DNA from: Nocardioides cavernaquae
Lineage (GTDB): Bacteria; Actinomycetota; Actinomycetes; Propionibacteriales; Nocardioidaceae
Assembly (NCBI RefSeq): GCF_003600895.1
Contig: NZ_QYRP01000002.1
Coordinates: 2,356,001 to 2,420,000, forward strand
Direction of reading: 5' to 3'
DNA: 64,000 bases
Position 1 is the first letter of the stretch, and the number at the start of each line of letters is the position of its first letter. The position numbers and the translations under genes are program-made. The notes beneath the pieces were generated by a model that was given only the letters and a program-made list of their open reading frames with translations, had not been told where the DNA came from and did no database searches. This document shows, one piece after another, positions 25,767 through 34,546 of the stretch.

Positions 25767-26233
25767 GCCGCACCCGCATCATCTCCGTGGCCGTCCTTCT
25801 GGCAGCACTTGCACTCGCCGTCGTGGCCACCCTGCAGGCGCGTTCGGCTGCAGCCCATGCCGACGCGCGCAGCGATGCGCTCGCTGCCGCGAAGGCGCTG
25901 GTCCCGGACCTGCTGAGCTACGAGAACGCCACCCTCCACGACGACCTCGCGCGCGCCGGGGCGCAGGCCACCGGGCCGTTCGGCGCCGACTACCGGAAGA
26001 TCCTCAAGGACGTCGTCGAGCCGACCGCCACGAAGCAGGGCATCAGCACCCAGGCGTCGGTGAGCGCAGCCGGCATCGTCTCGGGCAACCGCGAGAAGGT
26101 CGTCGCGCTGGTCTTCCTCACGCAGACCACGACGGCCCGAGGCAACCACACCGCGGTGTCGGGAAGCCGGGTCGAGGTGACGATGAAGCGTGACGGCGAC
26201 ACGTGGAAGATCGCTGGTCTCAAGCCGGTGTGA
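25763..26233 (+). CDS. Mce-associated membrane protein 2
   Basis: A 156-residue protein with an N-terminal membrane anchor (ISVAVLLAALALAVVATL) and a NTF2-like outer domain ending in GDTWKIAGLKPV. It is paralogous in layout to the preceding gene and overlaps it by ATGA. This is the last gene of the mce operon; its stop is 6 bp from that of the convergent crotonase, with no clear terminator hairpin between. No mceG/mkl ATPase gene follows, as is normal for actinobacteria, where the ATPase is encoded elsewhere. Confidence 0.82.
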   Translation: MSRTRIISVAVLLAALALAVVATLQARSAAAHADARSDALAAAKALVPDLLSYENATLHDDLARAGAQATGPFGADYRKILKDVVEPTATKQGISTQASVSAAGIVSGNREKVVALVFLTQTTTARGNHTAVSGSRVEVTMKRDGDTWKIAGLKPV

Positions 26234-26239
26234 GGTGCC

Positions 26240-27037
26240 TCAGCTGAAGGCGGGCTTTCGCTTGGCGAGGAAGGCGTCGACGCCCTCAACACCGTCCGGG
26301 CTCGCGATGTTGCGCGCGATCGAGGCCGCCTCCTCGTCCATCTGCTCGGCGTAGTCCCGGTCCGCTGATGCAGCCATCAGGCGCTTCGTGTCGGCCAGGG
26401 CAGTCGCTGCGCCGTCGCGAAGATCGGCGACGACGGCCTCGACGGTCGCGTCGAGCTCAGCGCCCGGCACGGCCCGGCTGACCAGTCCCCACTCGGCGGC
26501 CTCCGCACCCGTGATCAGGCGGTTCGTCAGTGCGAGGTCCATGGCGCGCACCCACGAGATCCGTTGGGGGACGATCGAGGTCAGCCCGCAGTCGGGGGTG
26601 AGGCCGGACGCGGTGTAGGCGAAGACCAGCTTCGCCTCCGCGGCCGCGAGGACGATGTCACCGCACAGTGCGATGCCGAGGCCACCACCGGCAGCCGTCC
26701 CCTGGATCACGGAGACCACGGGCACGTCCAACGACCGCAGGATGGCGAGTCCGGCGTGCAGCCCGTCCGCCGTCGCCTTCACCTGGGCACCTCGGTCCGG
26801 CGAGCTGCCGAACTCGGCCAGGTCACCGCCCACGCTGAAGGCCCGCCCCTGGGCGCTGAGCACCACGACGCGCGCTTCGCCGCGGCGTACGTCGGCGGCG
26901 GCGCGCTCGGCGGCGAGCAACAGGGCCTGTCCCATCTGGCCGTCGAGGCTGTTGTGCGCCTTGCTGTGGGTGAGCTCGATGCGGGCAACCCGCTCGACCA
27001 GGTCGTAGCTGATCCGGTCGTTGATGTTCTCGGGCAC
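26240..27037 (-). CDS. PaaG-like enoyl-CoA isomerase (crotonase), copy 2
   Basis: This 265-residue crotonase lacks both hydratase glutamates: the first segment reads GTAAGGGLGIAL and the second FAYTASGLTPDCG. An Asp in TPDCGLT lies where PaaG-type isomerases have their catalytic Asp, so double-bond or ring-opening isomerisation is more likely than hydration. It starts at GTG 27037 with an excellent AAGGAG site. It follows the MFS gene by 28 bp on the same strand and ends against the mce operon. Confidence 0.83.
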   Translation of the reverse strand: MPENINDRISYDLVERVARIELTHSKAHNSLDGQMGQALLLAAERAAADVRRGEARVVVLSAQGRAFSVGGDLAEFGSSPDRGAQVKATADGLHAGLAILRSLDVPVVSVIQGTAAGGGLGIALCGDIVLAAAEAKLVFAYTASGLTPDCGLTSIVPQRISWVRAMDLALTNRLITGAEAAEWGLVSRAVPGAELDATVEAVVADLRDGAATALADTKRLMAASADRDYAEQMDEEAASIARNIASPDGVEGVDAFLAKRKPAFS

Positions 27038-27065
27038 GGGTTCTCCTTGGTGGGGGTTGATCGGG

Positions 27066-28490
27066 TCAGTTGGTGGTGCCGACGGGGACCGGGGCCGGAT
27101 CCGGAGCGACCGGACGGCTCGCGCGGGGCAGGGCGAGTGCGGCCACCGAAGCCAGCACTCCGCAGGCGAGGATCAGCGACCACACTCGCTGGAAGTGCTC
27201 GACGGCGTCGGAGGGTGTTGCGCCCGCGAGGAGTGCCACGGTCAGGGCGATGCCGAACGTCGCGCCGAACTGTCGAATGGCCTGGTTGACCGCGGCGCCC
27301 GCGCCGTACTCGTCGGAGGAGAGCTCGCGCACGGCGGCGCTGGTCAGCTGGGGGAGGACCAGCGAGGCGCCGATCCCGGTGAGCAAGGAGGCAGGCAGGA
27401 GATCGGTGGCCCAGGCAGGGTCGGTGTCGAGCGAGAACAGCAGGTAGGCGCCGGACGCCGCGTAGACGAGCCCGCCCGGGACCAGCAGCCGCCGCTGGCC
27501 GTACCTCGCGGCGACGCGGCCCATGAAGGGAGCCAGCACCATGACGATGAAGGCAGCGGGCATCATCGCCAGGCCGGTCTCGACGACGCTGTAGTGCCAC
27601 ACGGTGGTCATGAACTGGATGAGCGCGAAGAACATCGCGGTGAAGCCGATCGTGAAGACCGCGGTGGTGATGTTCGCCCACCGGAACGACGGCCGCGTGA
27701 ACAGGCTCAGGTCGAGGGCCGGGTGGGGCACCGCCAGGGAACGCCGGACGAACCAGGCGAGCACAGCCAGGCCGCAGGCAACGACGCTGGCGGTGGGGAT
27801 CGAGACCGCGCCCCATTGCTCACTCTGCACGATGCCGAGGGACAGCAGGGTGAGTGAGCCGGCGAGGAGCAGGATGCCCAGCACATCGGGGAAGCGTTCG
27901 CGGACCGCCTCACGGGATTCGGGGAGGAGGCGGATCGACAGCGCCACCGCGACGATCCCGACGGGCACGTTGACGAGGAACACCGAGCGCCAGCCGAAGC
28001 CCTCCACGAGGAGGGCGCCGACCGTCGGGCCAACACCTGCGGCGAAGGCGCCGGCCGCGCCCCACGTGGCGACGGCGACGGGCACCCGCGCAGAGGGGAA
28101 GACGGAGAGCACGAGGGCCAGCGAAGAAGGCATCAGCGCCGCGGCGCCGAAGGCCTGGACCACCCGGAAGGCAACCAGCAGGCCCGGTGTCGGCGCGAGT
28201 CCGCAGAGCAACGATGCAGTGGTGAAGACGACCAGCCCGGTGACGAAGGTGCGGCGGCGACCGAACCGGTCCGTCATGCGGCCCGCGGTCACCAGGGTGG
28301 CGGCCAGCGCGATCGTGTACGCCGACAGCGTCCACGACATCGTGGTGAAGGAGACGGACGGGAAGCTCGCCCGGATGTCGTCGAAGGCGACGAAGAGCAC
28401 CTGCGTATCGAGCATCACCATGAAGGTGGCCGCACTCGCGATGGCGAGAACGATCCATGGATTGACTGTGCGGGTCGGGGAAGACGTCAT
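27066..28490 (-). CDS. MFS exporter (DHA2 type), copy 2
   Basis: A 474-residue integral membrane transporter with about 14 helices. The motif RMTDRFGRRRTF lies after helix 2, and the sequence resembles the exporter at 14602-16017. The likely role is proton-coupled export of a drug-like compound or metabolite. ATG 28490 is used because helix 1 starts soon after it; the frame to 28547 adds only a Pro/Arg-rich leader. It is followed by the PaaG-like crotonase, so it may handle a related metabolite. Confidence 0.86.
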   Translation of the reverse strand: MTSSPTRTVNPWIVLAIASAATFMVMLDTQVLFVAFDDIRASFPSVSFTTMSWTLSAYTIALAATLVTAGRMTDRFGRRRTFVTGLVVFTTASLLCGLAPTPGLLVAFRVVQAFGAAALMPSSLALVLSVFPSARVPVAVATWGAAGAFAAGVGPTVGALLVEGFGWRSVFLVNVPVGIVAVALSIRLLPESREAVRERFPDVLGILLLAGSLTLLSLGIVQSEQWGAVSIPTASVVACGLAVLAWFVRRSLAVPHPALDLSLFTRPSFRWANITTAVFTIGFTAMFFALIQFMTTVWHYSVVETGLAMMPAAFIVMVLAPFMGRVAARYGQRRLLVPGGLVYAASGAYLLFSLDTDPAWATDLLPASLLTGIGASLVLPQLTSAAVRELSSDEYGAGAAVNQAIRQFGATFGIALTVALLAGATPSDAVEHFQRVWSLILACGVLASVAALALPRASRPVAPDPAPVPVGTTN

Positions 28491-28551
28491 GGCGGGCCTC
28501 GGGCGAGCGTGGGTGCGGCGGGCGGATGGGCCCGGAGGTGTGGACACATGA

Positions 28552-28578
28552 GGCCCGGGCGGATGACGCGCCCGGGCC
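28552..28578 (-). terminator. Hairpin after the thiolase gene
   Basis: GGCCCGGGCG (28552-28561) and CGCCCGGGCC (28569-28578) form a 10-bp stem with a 7-nt loop, 11 bp past the thiolase stop. There is no T tract. Confidence 0.6.
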
Positions 28579-28589
28579 CCACGTGGGAC

Positions 28590-29807
28590 TCAGTTGAGGC
28601 GCTCGATGACCATGGCCATGCCCTGGCCACCGCCGACGCACATCGTCTCCAGACCGATGGTCTTGTCGGTCGACCGCAGGTTGTTGATCAGGGTGCCGGT
28701 GATGCGGGCACCGCTCATGCCGAACGGGTGGCCCAGCGCGATCGCGCCGCCGTTGATGTTCAGCTTGTCCTCGTCGAGCTTCAGCGCGTCGGCGGAGCCG
28801 AGCACCTGGACCGCGAAGGCCTCGTTGATCTCGGCAAGGTCGATGTCGCCGATGCTCATGCCGGCGTGGGCGAGCGCCTGCTTGGTCGCCTCGATCGGGC
28901 CGAGGCCCATGATCTCCGGCGATAGGCCGGTGACGCCGGTCGAGATGATCCGGGCGAGTGGGGTCAGACCGAGCTCGCGGGCGCGGACGTCGGACATGAT
29001 CACGAGTGCGGCTGCGCCGTCGTTGAGCGGGCAGGCGTTGCCGGCGGTGACCGAGCCGCCCTCACGGAAGACCGGCTTGAGGCCGGCCAGCGCGTCGTAC
29101 GTCGTGCCGGGGCGCGGGCAGTCGTCGTTGGAGACGACGGTGCCGTCGGCCAGCGTGATCTCGGTGATCTCGGAGGCGAAGTGGCCACGTTCGATGGCCG
29201 CCGCTGCCCGCTGCTGGGACCGCAGGGCCCACTCGTCCTGGCGCTCACGGGAGATGCCGGTGACCGAGGCGACGTTCTCTGCGGTCTCGCCCATGTCGAG
29301 GTAGACATCGGGAACGAGCCCGTCCTCGCGCGGGTCGTGCCACGGGGAGTTGCTCGCCTTGCGGGCCGCGGTGCGCGCCATCGCGTCGATGAAGAGCGGG
29401 TTCTCGGTGCCCGGGAAGTGGTCCGAGCTGCCGCGAGCGAAGCTCGAGACGGACTCGACGCCGGCCGACAGGAAGGCGGTGCCCTCGCCGGACTTGATCG
29501 CGTGGAAGGCCATGCGGGTGGTCTGGAGCGAGGAGGAGCAGTAGCGGGTGATCGTGGTGCCGGGGACGGTGTCGAGTCCGAGCTGCACGGCGACACGTCG
29601 GGCCATGTTCCAGCCCTGCTCGCCGCCGGGGAGACCGCAGCCGACCATCAGGTCGCCGATCTCCTCAGGCGACAGCTCGGGGACGTCGGCGAGGACGGAG
29701 GCGAGGACCTGCGTGAGCAGGTCATCGGCGCGAATGTCCTTCAGGGAGCCCTTGAAGGCGCGTCCGATGGGGGAGCGGGTGTGGGCGACGATGACTGCTT
29801 CAGGCAT
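28590..29807 (-). CDS. Acetyl-CoA C-acyltransferase (thiolase)
   Basis: This 405-residue thiolase has the nucleophilic Cys in TRYCSSSLQT, the His of GGAIALGHPFGMSGAR and the C-terminal CVGGGQGMAMV. NEAFAVQ is also present. It would carry out thiolytic cleavage of 3-ketoacyl-CoA or the reverse condensation. Compared with the usual NRFCSSGLQA motif, two positions differ (T for N, S for G), consistent with a degradative FadA-like subgroup. It ends in a hairpin (28552-28578) and is 118 bp downstream of the tautomerase-like gene, separated from it by another hairpin. Confidence 0.92.
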   Translation of the reverse strand: MPEAVIVAHTRSPIGRAFKGSLKDIRADDLLTQVLASVLADVPELSPEEIGDLMVGCGLPGGEQGWNMARRVAVQLGLDTVPGTTITRYCSSSLQTTRMAFHAIKSGEGTAFLSAGVESVSSFARGSSDHFPGTENPLFIDAMARTAARKASNSPWHDPREDGLVPDVYLDMGETAENVASVTGISRERQDEWALRSQQRAAAAIERGHFASEITEITLADGTVVSNDDCPRPGTTYDALAGLKPVFREGGSVTAGNACPLNDGAAALVIMSDVRARELGLTPLARIISTGVTGLSPEIMGLGPIEATKQALAHAGMSIGDIDLAEINEAFAVQVLGSADALKLDEDKLNINGGAIALGHPFGMSGARITGTLINNLRSTDKTIGLETMCVGGGQGMAMVIERLN

Positions 29808-29871
29808 GGGAGTTCACTCTCTGTGGTGATGGTCGACGGACCAGGTGGTGCGGGGAATGGGTGGATGAGGT

Positions 29872-29903
29872 CCTGGGGCACGGAGTGCGCGCCGTGCCCC
29901 AGG
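29872..29903 (-). terminator. Hairpin after the tautomerase-like gene
   Basis: CCTGGGGCACGG (29872-29883) pairs perfectly with CCGTGCCCCAGG (29892-29903), an 8-nt loop between. It lies 22 bp past the stop of the minus-strand gene at 29926. Confidence 0.65.
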
Positions 29904-29925
29904 TCCTCGGTCTTGGGGACGCTGG

Positions 29926-30390
29926 TCAGGAAGCGATGGGCTCGAGGGGGAGCAGGGTCTCCTCGTCGTACGGGATCGGCCGGTTCTCCTTGGCCCAGAG
30001 CCGCTCCAGGTCGGACTCGGCCGGCGGGCCGGCCAGGCCCTGGACGCGCCACAGGTCGACCGGCGTCTCGTCGAAGTGGATCTCCCAGTTGTAGCCGCGG
30101 TCGCGGATGTAGGGAGCGAGGGTCGCCTCGAAGACCGACATCGCCAGCTTGCGGAACTCCGGGTCGTCCATCTGGCGGGCGATGTGGTCCACCACGAGCC
30201 GGACGAAGTTGGTCTGCGGCACGCCGCCGACGTACATCTCGTTCTCTGCCATCTCGTGGAAGCGGATCACGACGTAGAACTCCGGAAGGTTCACGAAGTC
30301 GACGTACACCTTCGTGAGGTCCTTGGACAGGTTCGCCTTGTCCTCGGGCGTGAAGGCGCCCTCGGGGGTGAAGATTTCCCAGTACGGCAT
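29926..30390 (-). CDS. Tautomerase-superfamily protein (Tautomerase_3 / cis-CaaD-like)
   Basis: A 154-residue protein that begins Met-Pro-Tyr-Trp-Glu-Ile. After removal of Met, Pro1 would be the catalytic base or nucleophile of the tautomerase superfamily. Length (about 150) and the sequence FTPEGAFTPEDKANLSKDLT match the fused-repeat cis-3-chloroacrylate dehalogenase-like group. Known members dehalogenate or hydrate unsaturated acids, but many have unknown substrates. It lies downstream of the acetoacetyl-CoA synthetase, so it may act in the same catabolic block. Confidence 0.75.
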   Translation of the reverse strand: MPYWEIFTPEGAFTPEDKANLSKDLTKVYVDFVNLPEFYVVIRFHEMAENEMYVGGVPQTNFVRLVVDHIARQMDDPEFRKLAMSVFEATLAPYIRDRGYNWEIHFDETPVDLWRVQGLAGPPAESDLERLWAKENRPIPYDEETLLPLEPIAS

Positions 30391-30478
30391 TGCATTCCTC
30401 CTGATGAGTGATTTCAGCCCGCCACGCGGTCTGTTCGGGGTGACCCTCGGTGGGTCGGGTGGGGTCGGTGGGGTGGAG

Positions 30479-32485
30479 TCACGCCCTGGCCAGGGCCGCG
30501 ATTCGATAGGCCTCGATGGCGTCGTAGTTGGTGACCGATCCCGGGGAGACGACCTGCTCCGGCGGGGCGCCGGCCAGGATCTTCTTGATGGGTGTTTCGA
30601 GCTTCTTGCCGGTGAGGGTGCGGGGCACAGCCGGGACTGCGGCGACGAGGTCGGGCACGTGGCGCGGCGAGAGCTCCTTGCGGATGACGCCCTTGAGCGC
30701 CTTCACGGTGTCCTCGTTCATCTCGTGGCCGTCGGCGAGCTGGACGAAGAGCATCAGCTCGCCCGGACCGCCGGCGGCGTCCTCGAGGTGGACGACGAGG
30801 CTGTCCTGGATCTCGGGAAGGGCCTCGACGAGGTTGTAGAACTCCGCGGTCCCGATGCGGACGCCACCGCGGTTGAGGGTGGCGTCGGAGCGACCCTGGA
30901 TCACGACGCTCTGGCGGTCGGAGACCGTGACCCAGTCGCCGTGGCGCCAGATGCCTGGATAGATGTCGAAGTACGCCGCGAGGTAGCGCTCCATGCCGTT
31001 GTCGTTCCAGAACGCCACGGGCATCGACGGCATCGGGGCACGTACGACGAGCTCCCCGACCTGGTTGACGACGGAAAGACCGTCGTCGTTGAAGGCCGCC
31101 ACGTCGGAACCGAGAGCCGGTGCGGACAGCTCGCCCCGGTAGACCGGGACCCAGGCATTGCCCGACACGAAGTTCGAGCAGATGTCCGTGCCACCGCTCA
31201 TCGAGTTCAGGTACACCTCGCCGGGCAGGACGTCGTAGATCCAGTCGTAGGCCTCGGGAGGAAGCACAGCGCCGGTCACGCCGAGGGTGCGGAGCGCACT
31301 CAGGTCGAACCTGTCGGCGGGTCGCACCGACTCGGTCCGACAGGCCATGAGGTAGCCCGGGCTGGTGCCGAAGTTGGTCACTCCGGTCTCGGCCGCGATC
31401 CGCCACGGCTCCTCGAGCTCGGGGAAGAACGGGTTGCCGTCCGTCACCACGATGCTGGCCCCGACCATGAGCGCGCTCACCATGCAGTTCCACACGGTCC
31501 AGCCGGTGGTGCTCATCAGCATCACGCGGTCACCGGACCGGGTGTCGAGGTGCAGCGCATGGAGCTTGAGGTGCTCCAGCGTGATGCCGCCGTGGCTGTG
31601 GACGACCGCCTTGGGCAGGCCCGTCGTCCCGGAGGAGAAGAGGGTCCACAGCGGGTGGTCGAACGAGACCGGCTCGAACTCGAGCGGTTCGTCGGCACCC
31701 TGCTCCGCGAGTAGCGACGTCCAGTCATGGGCGTTGCTGACCTCGTGGACCCCGTAGGTGAGACCCACGACGTTCTCCACCGTCGGCAGCGCGTCGCGGA
31801 TGGTCTGCAGCTCGGCGGCCCGGTCCACCTCCTTGGCGCCGTAGTTGTAGCCGGAGACGGCCAGGAGGAGCCTCGGCTCGAGCTGCGCCAGCCGGTCGAC
31901 GACGCTCTTCACGCCGAACTCGGGCGGACAGCAGGCCCAGGTCGCCCCGAGGGAGACGGTGGCGAGCATCGCCACCACCGCCTCCGGGATGTTCGGCAGG
32001 TAGCCGACGACGCGGTCACCCTTGCGGACGCCCAGGGAGCGGAAAGCCGCCCGGGCGCGGCGCACCTCCTCTGCCAGTTCGCCGAAGGTGAGCTCGACGG
32101 GCCCGCGGGCCTGCGAGCGACCCACGATGGCCACGCGGTCGGGATCCTCGATCGTGCCGAGGATCGTCTCCGCATAGTTCAACCGTGCGGTCGGGAACCA
32201 GCTGGCGCCCGGCATCGTCCGGTCGGGGAGGACACAGTTGCCCTGGGAGCCGGGAACCTCGAAGTGGTCCCAGATGGAGGTCCAGAAGCCTTCGAGGTCC
32301 TCGACGGACCAGGCCCACAGCTCGCTGTACGTCGCGAAGTGCTGGCCGCGGTCCGCGAGCCACGCGACGTACTTGCCGAGCCCGGTCGCGGCCAGCTCGT
32401 CGCCCTCGAAGGCGGGCCTCATGACCGCGCCAAGATCCCCGGCGAGGCCGGTGGGATCGGGGCGGTCGGTAGCGGTACTCATCAT
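30479..32485 (-). CDS. Acetoacetyl-CoA synthetase
   Basis: This 668-residue adenylate-forming enzyme matches the full length of acetoacetyl-CoA synthetases. It has the ATP-binding motif FSSGTTGLPKAVVHSHGG, an N-terminal cap (SELWAWSVEDLEGFWTSIWDHF) typical of AACS, and the C-terminal TLTGKKLETPIKKIL lysine region. It activates acetoacetate or a related short keto-acid to CoA thioester. It follows the alpha/beta hydrolase by 9 bp, so the two are co-transcribed from the tandem-repeat promoter at 33440-33500. Start may be ATG 32485 or 32482. Confidence 0.9.
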   Translation of the reverse strand: MMSTATDRPDPTGLAGDLGAVMRPAFEGDELAATGLGKYVAWLADRGQHFATYSELWAWSVEDLEGFWTSIWDHFEVPGSQGNCVLPDRTMPGASWFPTARLNYAETILGTIEDPDRVAIVGRSQARGPVELTFGELAEEVRRARAAFRSLGVRKGDRVVGYLPNIPEAVVAMLATVSLGATWACCPPEFGVKSVVDRLAQLEPRLLLAVSGYNYGAKEVDRAAELQTIRDALPTVENVVGLTYGVHEVSNAHDWTSLLAEQGADEPLEFEPVSFDHPLWTLFSSGTTGLPKAVVHSHGGITLEHLKLHALHLDTRSGDRVMLMSTTGWTVWNCMVSALMVGASIVVTDGNPFFPELEEPWRIAAETGVTNFGTSPGYLMACRTESVRPADRFDLSALRTLGVTGAVLPPEAYDWIYDVLPGEVYLNSMSGGTDICSNFVSGNAWVPVYRGELSAPALGSDVAAFNDDGLSVVNQVGELVVRAPMPSMPVAFWNDNGMERYLAAYFDIYPGIWRHGDWVTVSDRQSVVIQGRSDATLNRGGVRIGTAEFYNLVEALPEIQDSLVVHLEDAAGGPGELMLFVQLADGHEMNEDTVKALKGVIRKELSPRHVPDLVAAVPAVPRTLTGKKLETPIKKILAGAPPEQVVSPGSVTNYDAIEAYRIAALARA

Positions 32486-32494
32486 CGAGCTCGA

Positions 32495-33400
32495 TCAGGC
32501 GCCGAGGTGCTTGACGAAGTGGTCGCGCGCCGCGGAAGCGCACTCCTCGAAGCCCGGGCCGCCGTAGGCGTCGAAGTGGCCACCGGAGACGACCTTCAGC
32601 TCCTTGGGCTGGCGGGCCTCCTCGAAGGCGTCGAGCGCGAACTGGAAGGGAGCGACTGTGTCGTTGTCGGCGACGAGCATCAGAAGGGGAGTCGGCGAGA
32701 TCCGGCTGATGTAGCTGCCCGGCTCGTATTCCGAGGCCCACTCCAGGCTGCGGGCGGTGACTTCGTTCTTCCAGTTGGGTGCGCGGTTGGCGGCGCCCTT
32801 GGTGAACCACTCGTAGGCGTCGGGGGCCGGCATCATCGCCTGACCGGCAGGGTCGTCCGTCACTGCCGCAAGAATCGCGGGCTCGCCACCGGTGAACCGG
32901 TTCAGCCGGTCGCCGTTGAACTGGTCGCGGACGTGAGCTGCGTGACCGAGGGGGACCTGTGCCGCAAAGGACTTGGAGCCCGAGATGAACGGCACCTGGG
33001 ACACGACGGCCTTGACCCGCTTGTCGATCGCCGCGACGAGGAGGGCGTGGCCGCCGGCGAAGCTGGTGCCCCACACGCCGATCCGCGCGGCGTCGACCTC
33101 GGGCCGCGTGCTGGCGTAGCTGATCGCGTTGCGGATGTCGCGGTGCTGGAGGATCGGGTCGGTCTCCTGGCGGGGGAGGCCGTCGCTCTCGCCGTAGTTG
33201 CGGTGGTCGTAGACGACCACGTTGAGGCCAGCGGCCGCGAAGTACTCCGCGTAGTCGTCGAGGTAGAGCTCCTTGACCGCCGTCATCCCGTGCGTCATCA
33301 CGACGGTGGGAGCGGGGCCCGTGGCGTTCTCCGCCGGGTAGAACCAACCACGCAGGGTGACCCCGGCTTCGCCGGTGAATTCGATGTTCTCGCGAGTCAT
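32495..33400 (-). CDS. Alpha/beta hydrolase, copy 1
   Basis: A 301-residue hydrolase. The nucleophile elbow is GTSFAGG, the oxyanion region VVMTHGMT, and YDHRNYGESDG follows strand 4; a late DND and GGHFDAY give the likely Asp and His. It resembles the protein at 50543-51457. The reaction may be ester, lactone or C-C bond hydrolysis. ATG 33400 is used because the hydrolase sequence starts there and the frame above runs through the promoter element. It is the first gene of the unit that includes acetoacetyl-CoA synthetase. Confidence 0.87.
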   Translation of the reverse strand: MTRENIEFTGEAGVTLRGWFYPAENATGPAPTVVMTHGMTAVKELYLDDYAEYFAAAGLNVVVYDHRNYGESDGLPRQETDPILQHRDIRNAISYASTRPEVDAARIGVWGTSFAGGHALLVAAIDKRVKAVVSQVPFISGSKSFAAQVPLGHAAHVRDQFNGDRLNRFTGGEPAILAAVTDDPAGQAMMPAPDAYEWFTKGAANRAPNWKNEVTARSLEWASEYEPGSYISRISPTPLLMLVADNDTVAPFQFALDAFEEARQPKELKVVSGGHFDAYGGPGFEECASAARDHFVKHLGA

Positions 33401-33439
33401 GTCAGTGCCGCCTTCTCTTGTGTCTCGGACACTTCGAAG

Positions 33440-33500
33440 GTAGAAAAATGTGACCCCCGCCTCATAGGACGGTTGCGCCCGCGGGTGGAATCGGAGCGCC
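33440..33500 (-). promoter_or_regulatory. Tandem 21-bp direct-repeat promoter element B (hydrolase-AACS unit)
   Basis: Read on the minus strand, the first half-site GGCGCTCCGATTCCA starts at 33500 and the second GGCGCAACCGTCCTA at 33479, 21 bp apart. TTTCTAC follows at 33446-33440, and the start codon is 39 bp further. From the second half-site to the box it matches element A at most positions (TGAG.CGG..TCACAT between them). Confidence 0.75.
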
Positions 33501-33531
33501 ATCCCATCGGCGGGGGCCGCTGCGAGCTGGG

Positions 33532-34500
33532 TCAGGCGATGCCGTGAGCTGCCCGGTAGTCACCCGGAGACATCGCGAACTCCCGGCGGAACTCACGCCC
33601 GAGGTGGCTCGCGTCGCAGAAACCCCATCGGTGCGCGATGGCGGCGACGGACGCTGCTGTGTGCACCAGGTCGTTGCGCGCCGCTGCGAGTCGGTGGGCG
33701 CGGACGACCGATCCCATGGTGTCGCCCGTCGCCGCGAAGGCGCGGTGGACGGTGCGCGCCGCGACGTTGTACGCCGCGGCCAGGTCACCGACCCGGATCA
33801 CGCCCTCGGTCACGTGATCGGCGATCCACCGCTCCATCTGCTTGCGCAGGAAGGGCAGGAAGTCGGTCTCGTTGACGTCGGGCGCGTGCCCCGAGCGGAT
33901 CATCCCGGCGATCAGGGTCAGCAGTGCGCCCCGTGCGCCCTCGACCTCGGTCGGCGTCAGCCGGTCGAGCTGGGCATCGACCCCGGACATGAAGTCCTGG
34001 GTCAGCTGTGCCAGCCGGTTCTCCCTCGTGTCCAGCAACAGGAAGTCCGGGATGCCCACCCCGGTGTCGTAGGGAGCCAGGGCCGTGAGCGGCACTCGGA
34101 GGGTGCGCTTGGTCGCAGCCTCCGGGATGACGAAGTTTCCCGTGGCGCGGGTGCTCATCACCAGGAGCACGCCGGGTCGCAGGACCACGGTCTTCTCGGG
34201 CGTCTGGATGATCTGGCGACCCGTCGTCACGGTGAACAGCACGAGTGCGTCGGCGTCGTTCCTGGCTGCGGAGGTGCTCCGCACGCCCTCGGCCTCGGGG
34301 CACTGCCAGTCCGTGATCAGCAGGTCGCCCAGGTCCCGCGCCTCCAGTGAGCCGACCCCCGGGATCGCTCCGGTGGATCTCAGGTCCATGGGTGCGAGGC
34401 GGTCGTGGACGGCGTCGCGCCAGCGCGCGTCGAGCTCGTCGAACGAGGTTCCCTGCTTCGCGACGGAAGGGGGTGCGGATCGGACTTGGGTCATGGTCAC
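33532..34500 (-). CDS. AraC-family regulator 1 (AraC_binding_2 type)
   Basis: This 322-residue regulator has an N-terminal cupin-like sensor region (residues about 40-190) and a C-terminal AraC DNA-binding domain with two helix-turn-helix motifs (DLAAAYNVAARTVHRAFAATG and VAAIAHRWGFCDASHLGREFRREF). It is divergent from the second AraC gene. Its stop is 32 bp from element B (33440-33500). Either AraC protein could bind the shared tandem repeats; sequence alone does not decide which. Confidence 0.88.
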   Translation of the reverse strand: MTMTQVRSAPPSVAKQGTSFDELDARWRDAVHDRLAPMDLRSTGAIPGVGSLEARDLGDLLITDWQCPEAEGVRSTSAARNDADALVLFTVTTGRQIIQTPEKTVVLRPGVLLVMSTRATGNFVIPEAATKRTLRVPLTALAPYDTGVGIPDFLLLDTRENRLAQLTQDFMSGVDAQLDRLTPTEVEGARGALLTLIAGMIRSGHAPDVNETDFLPFLRKQMERWIADHVTEGVIRVGDLAAAYNVAARTVHRAFAATGDTMGSVVRAHRLAAARNDLVHTAASVAAIAHRWGFCDASHLGREFRREFAMSPGDYRAAHGIA

Positions 34501-34525
34501 GGTGTTGCTCCTGCGGTCGGACTCG

Positions 34526-34546
34526 ACTTCATCGTTCTCTTGAAGT
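34526..34546. promoter_or_regulatory. Short inverted repeat in the divergent AraC promoter region
   Basis: ACTTCA (34526-34531) and TGAAGT (34541-34546) with a 9-bp spacer lie between the two divergent AraC genes. It could serve autoregulation. Six-bp arms are short, so this is tentative. Confidence 0.35.

Noticed and set aside
28490..28547. Longer N-terminus for the MFS exporter
   Set aside because: The extra 19 codons are Pro/Arg-rich, have no ribosome site and precede a normal first membrane helix.
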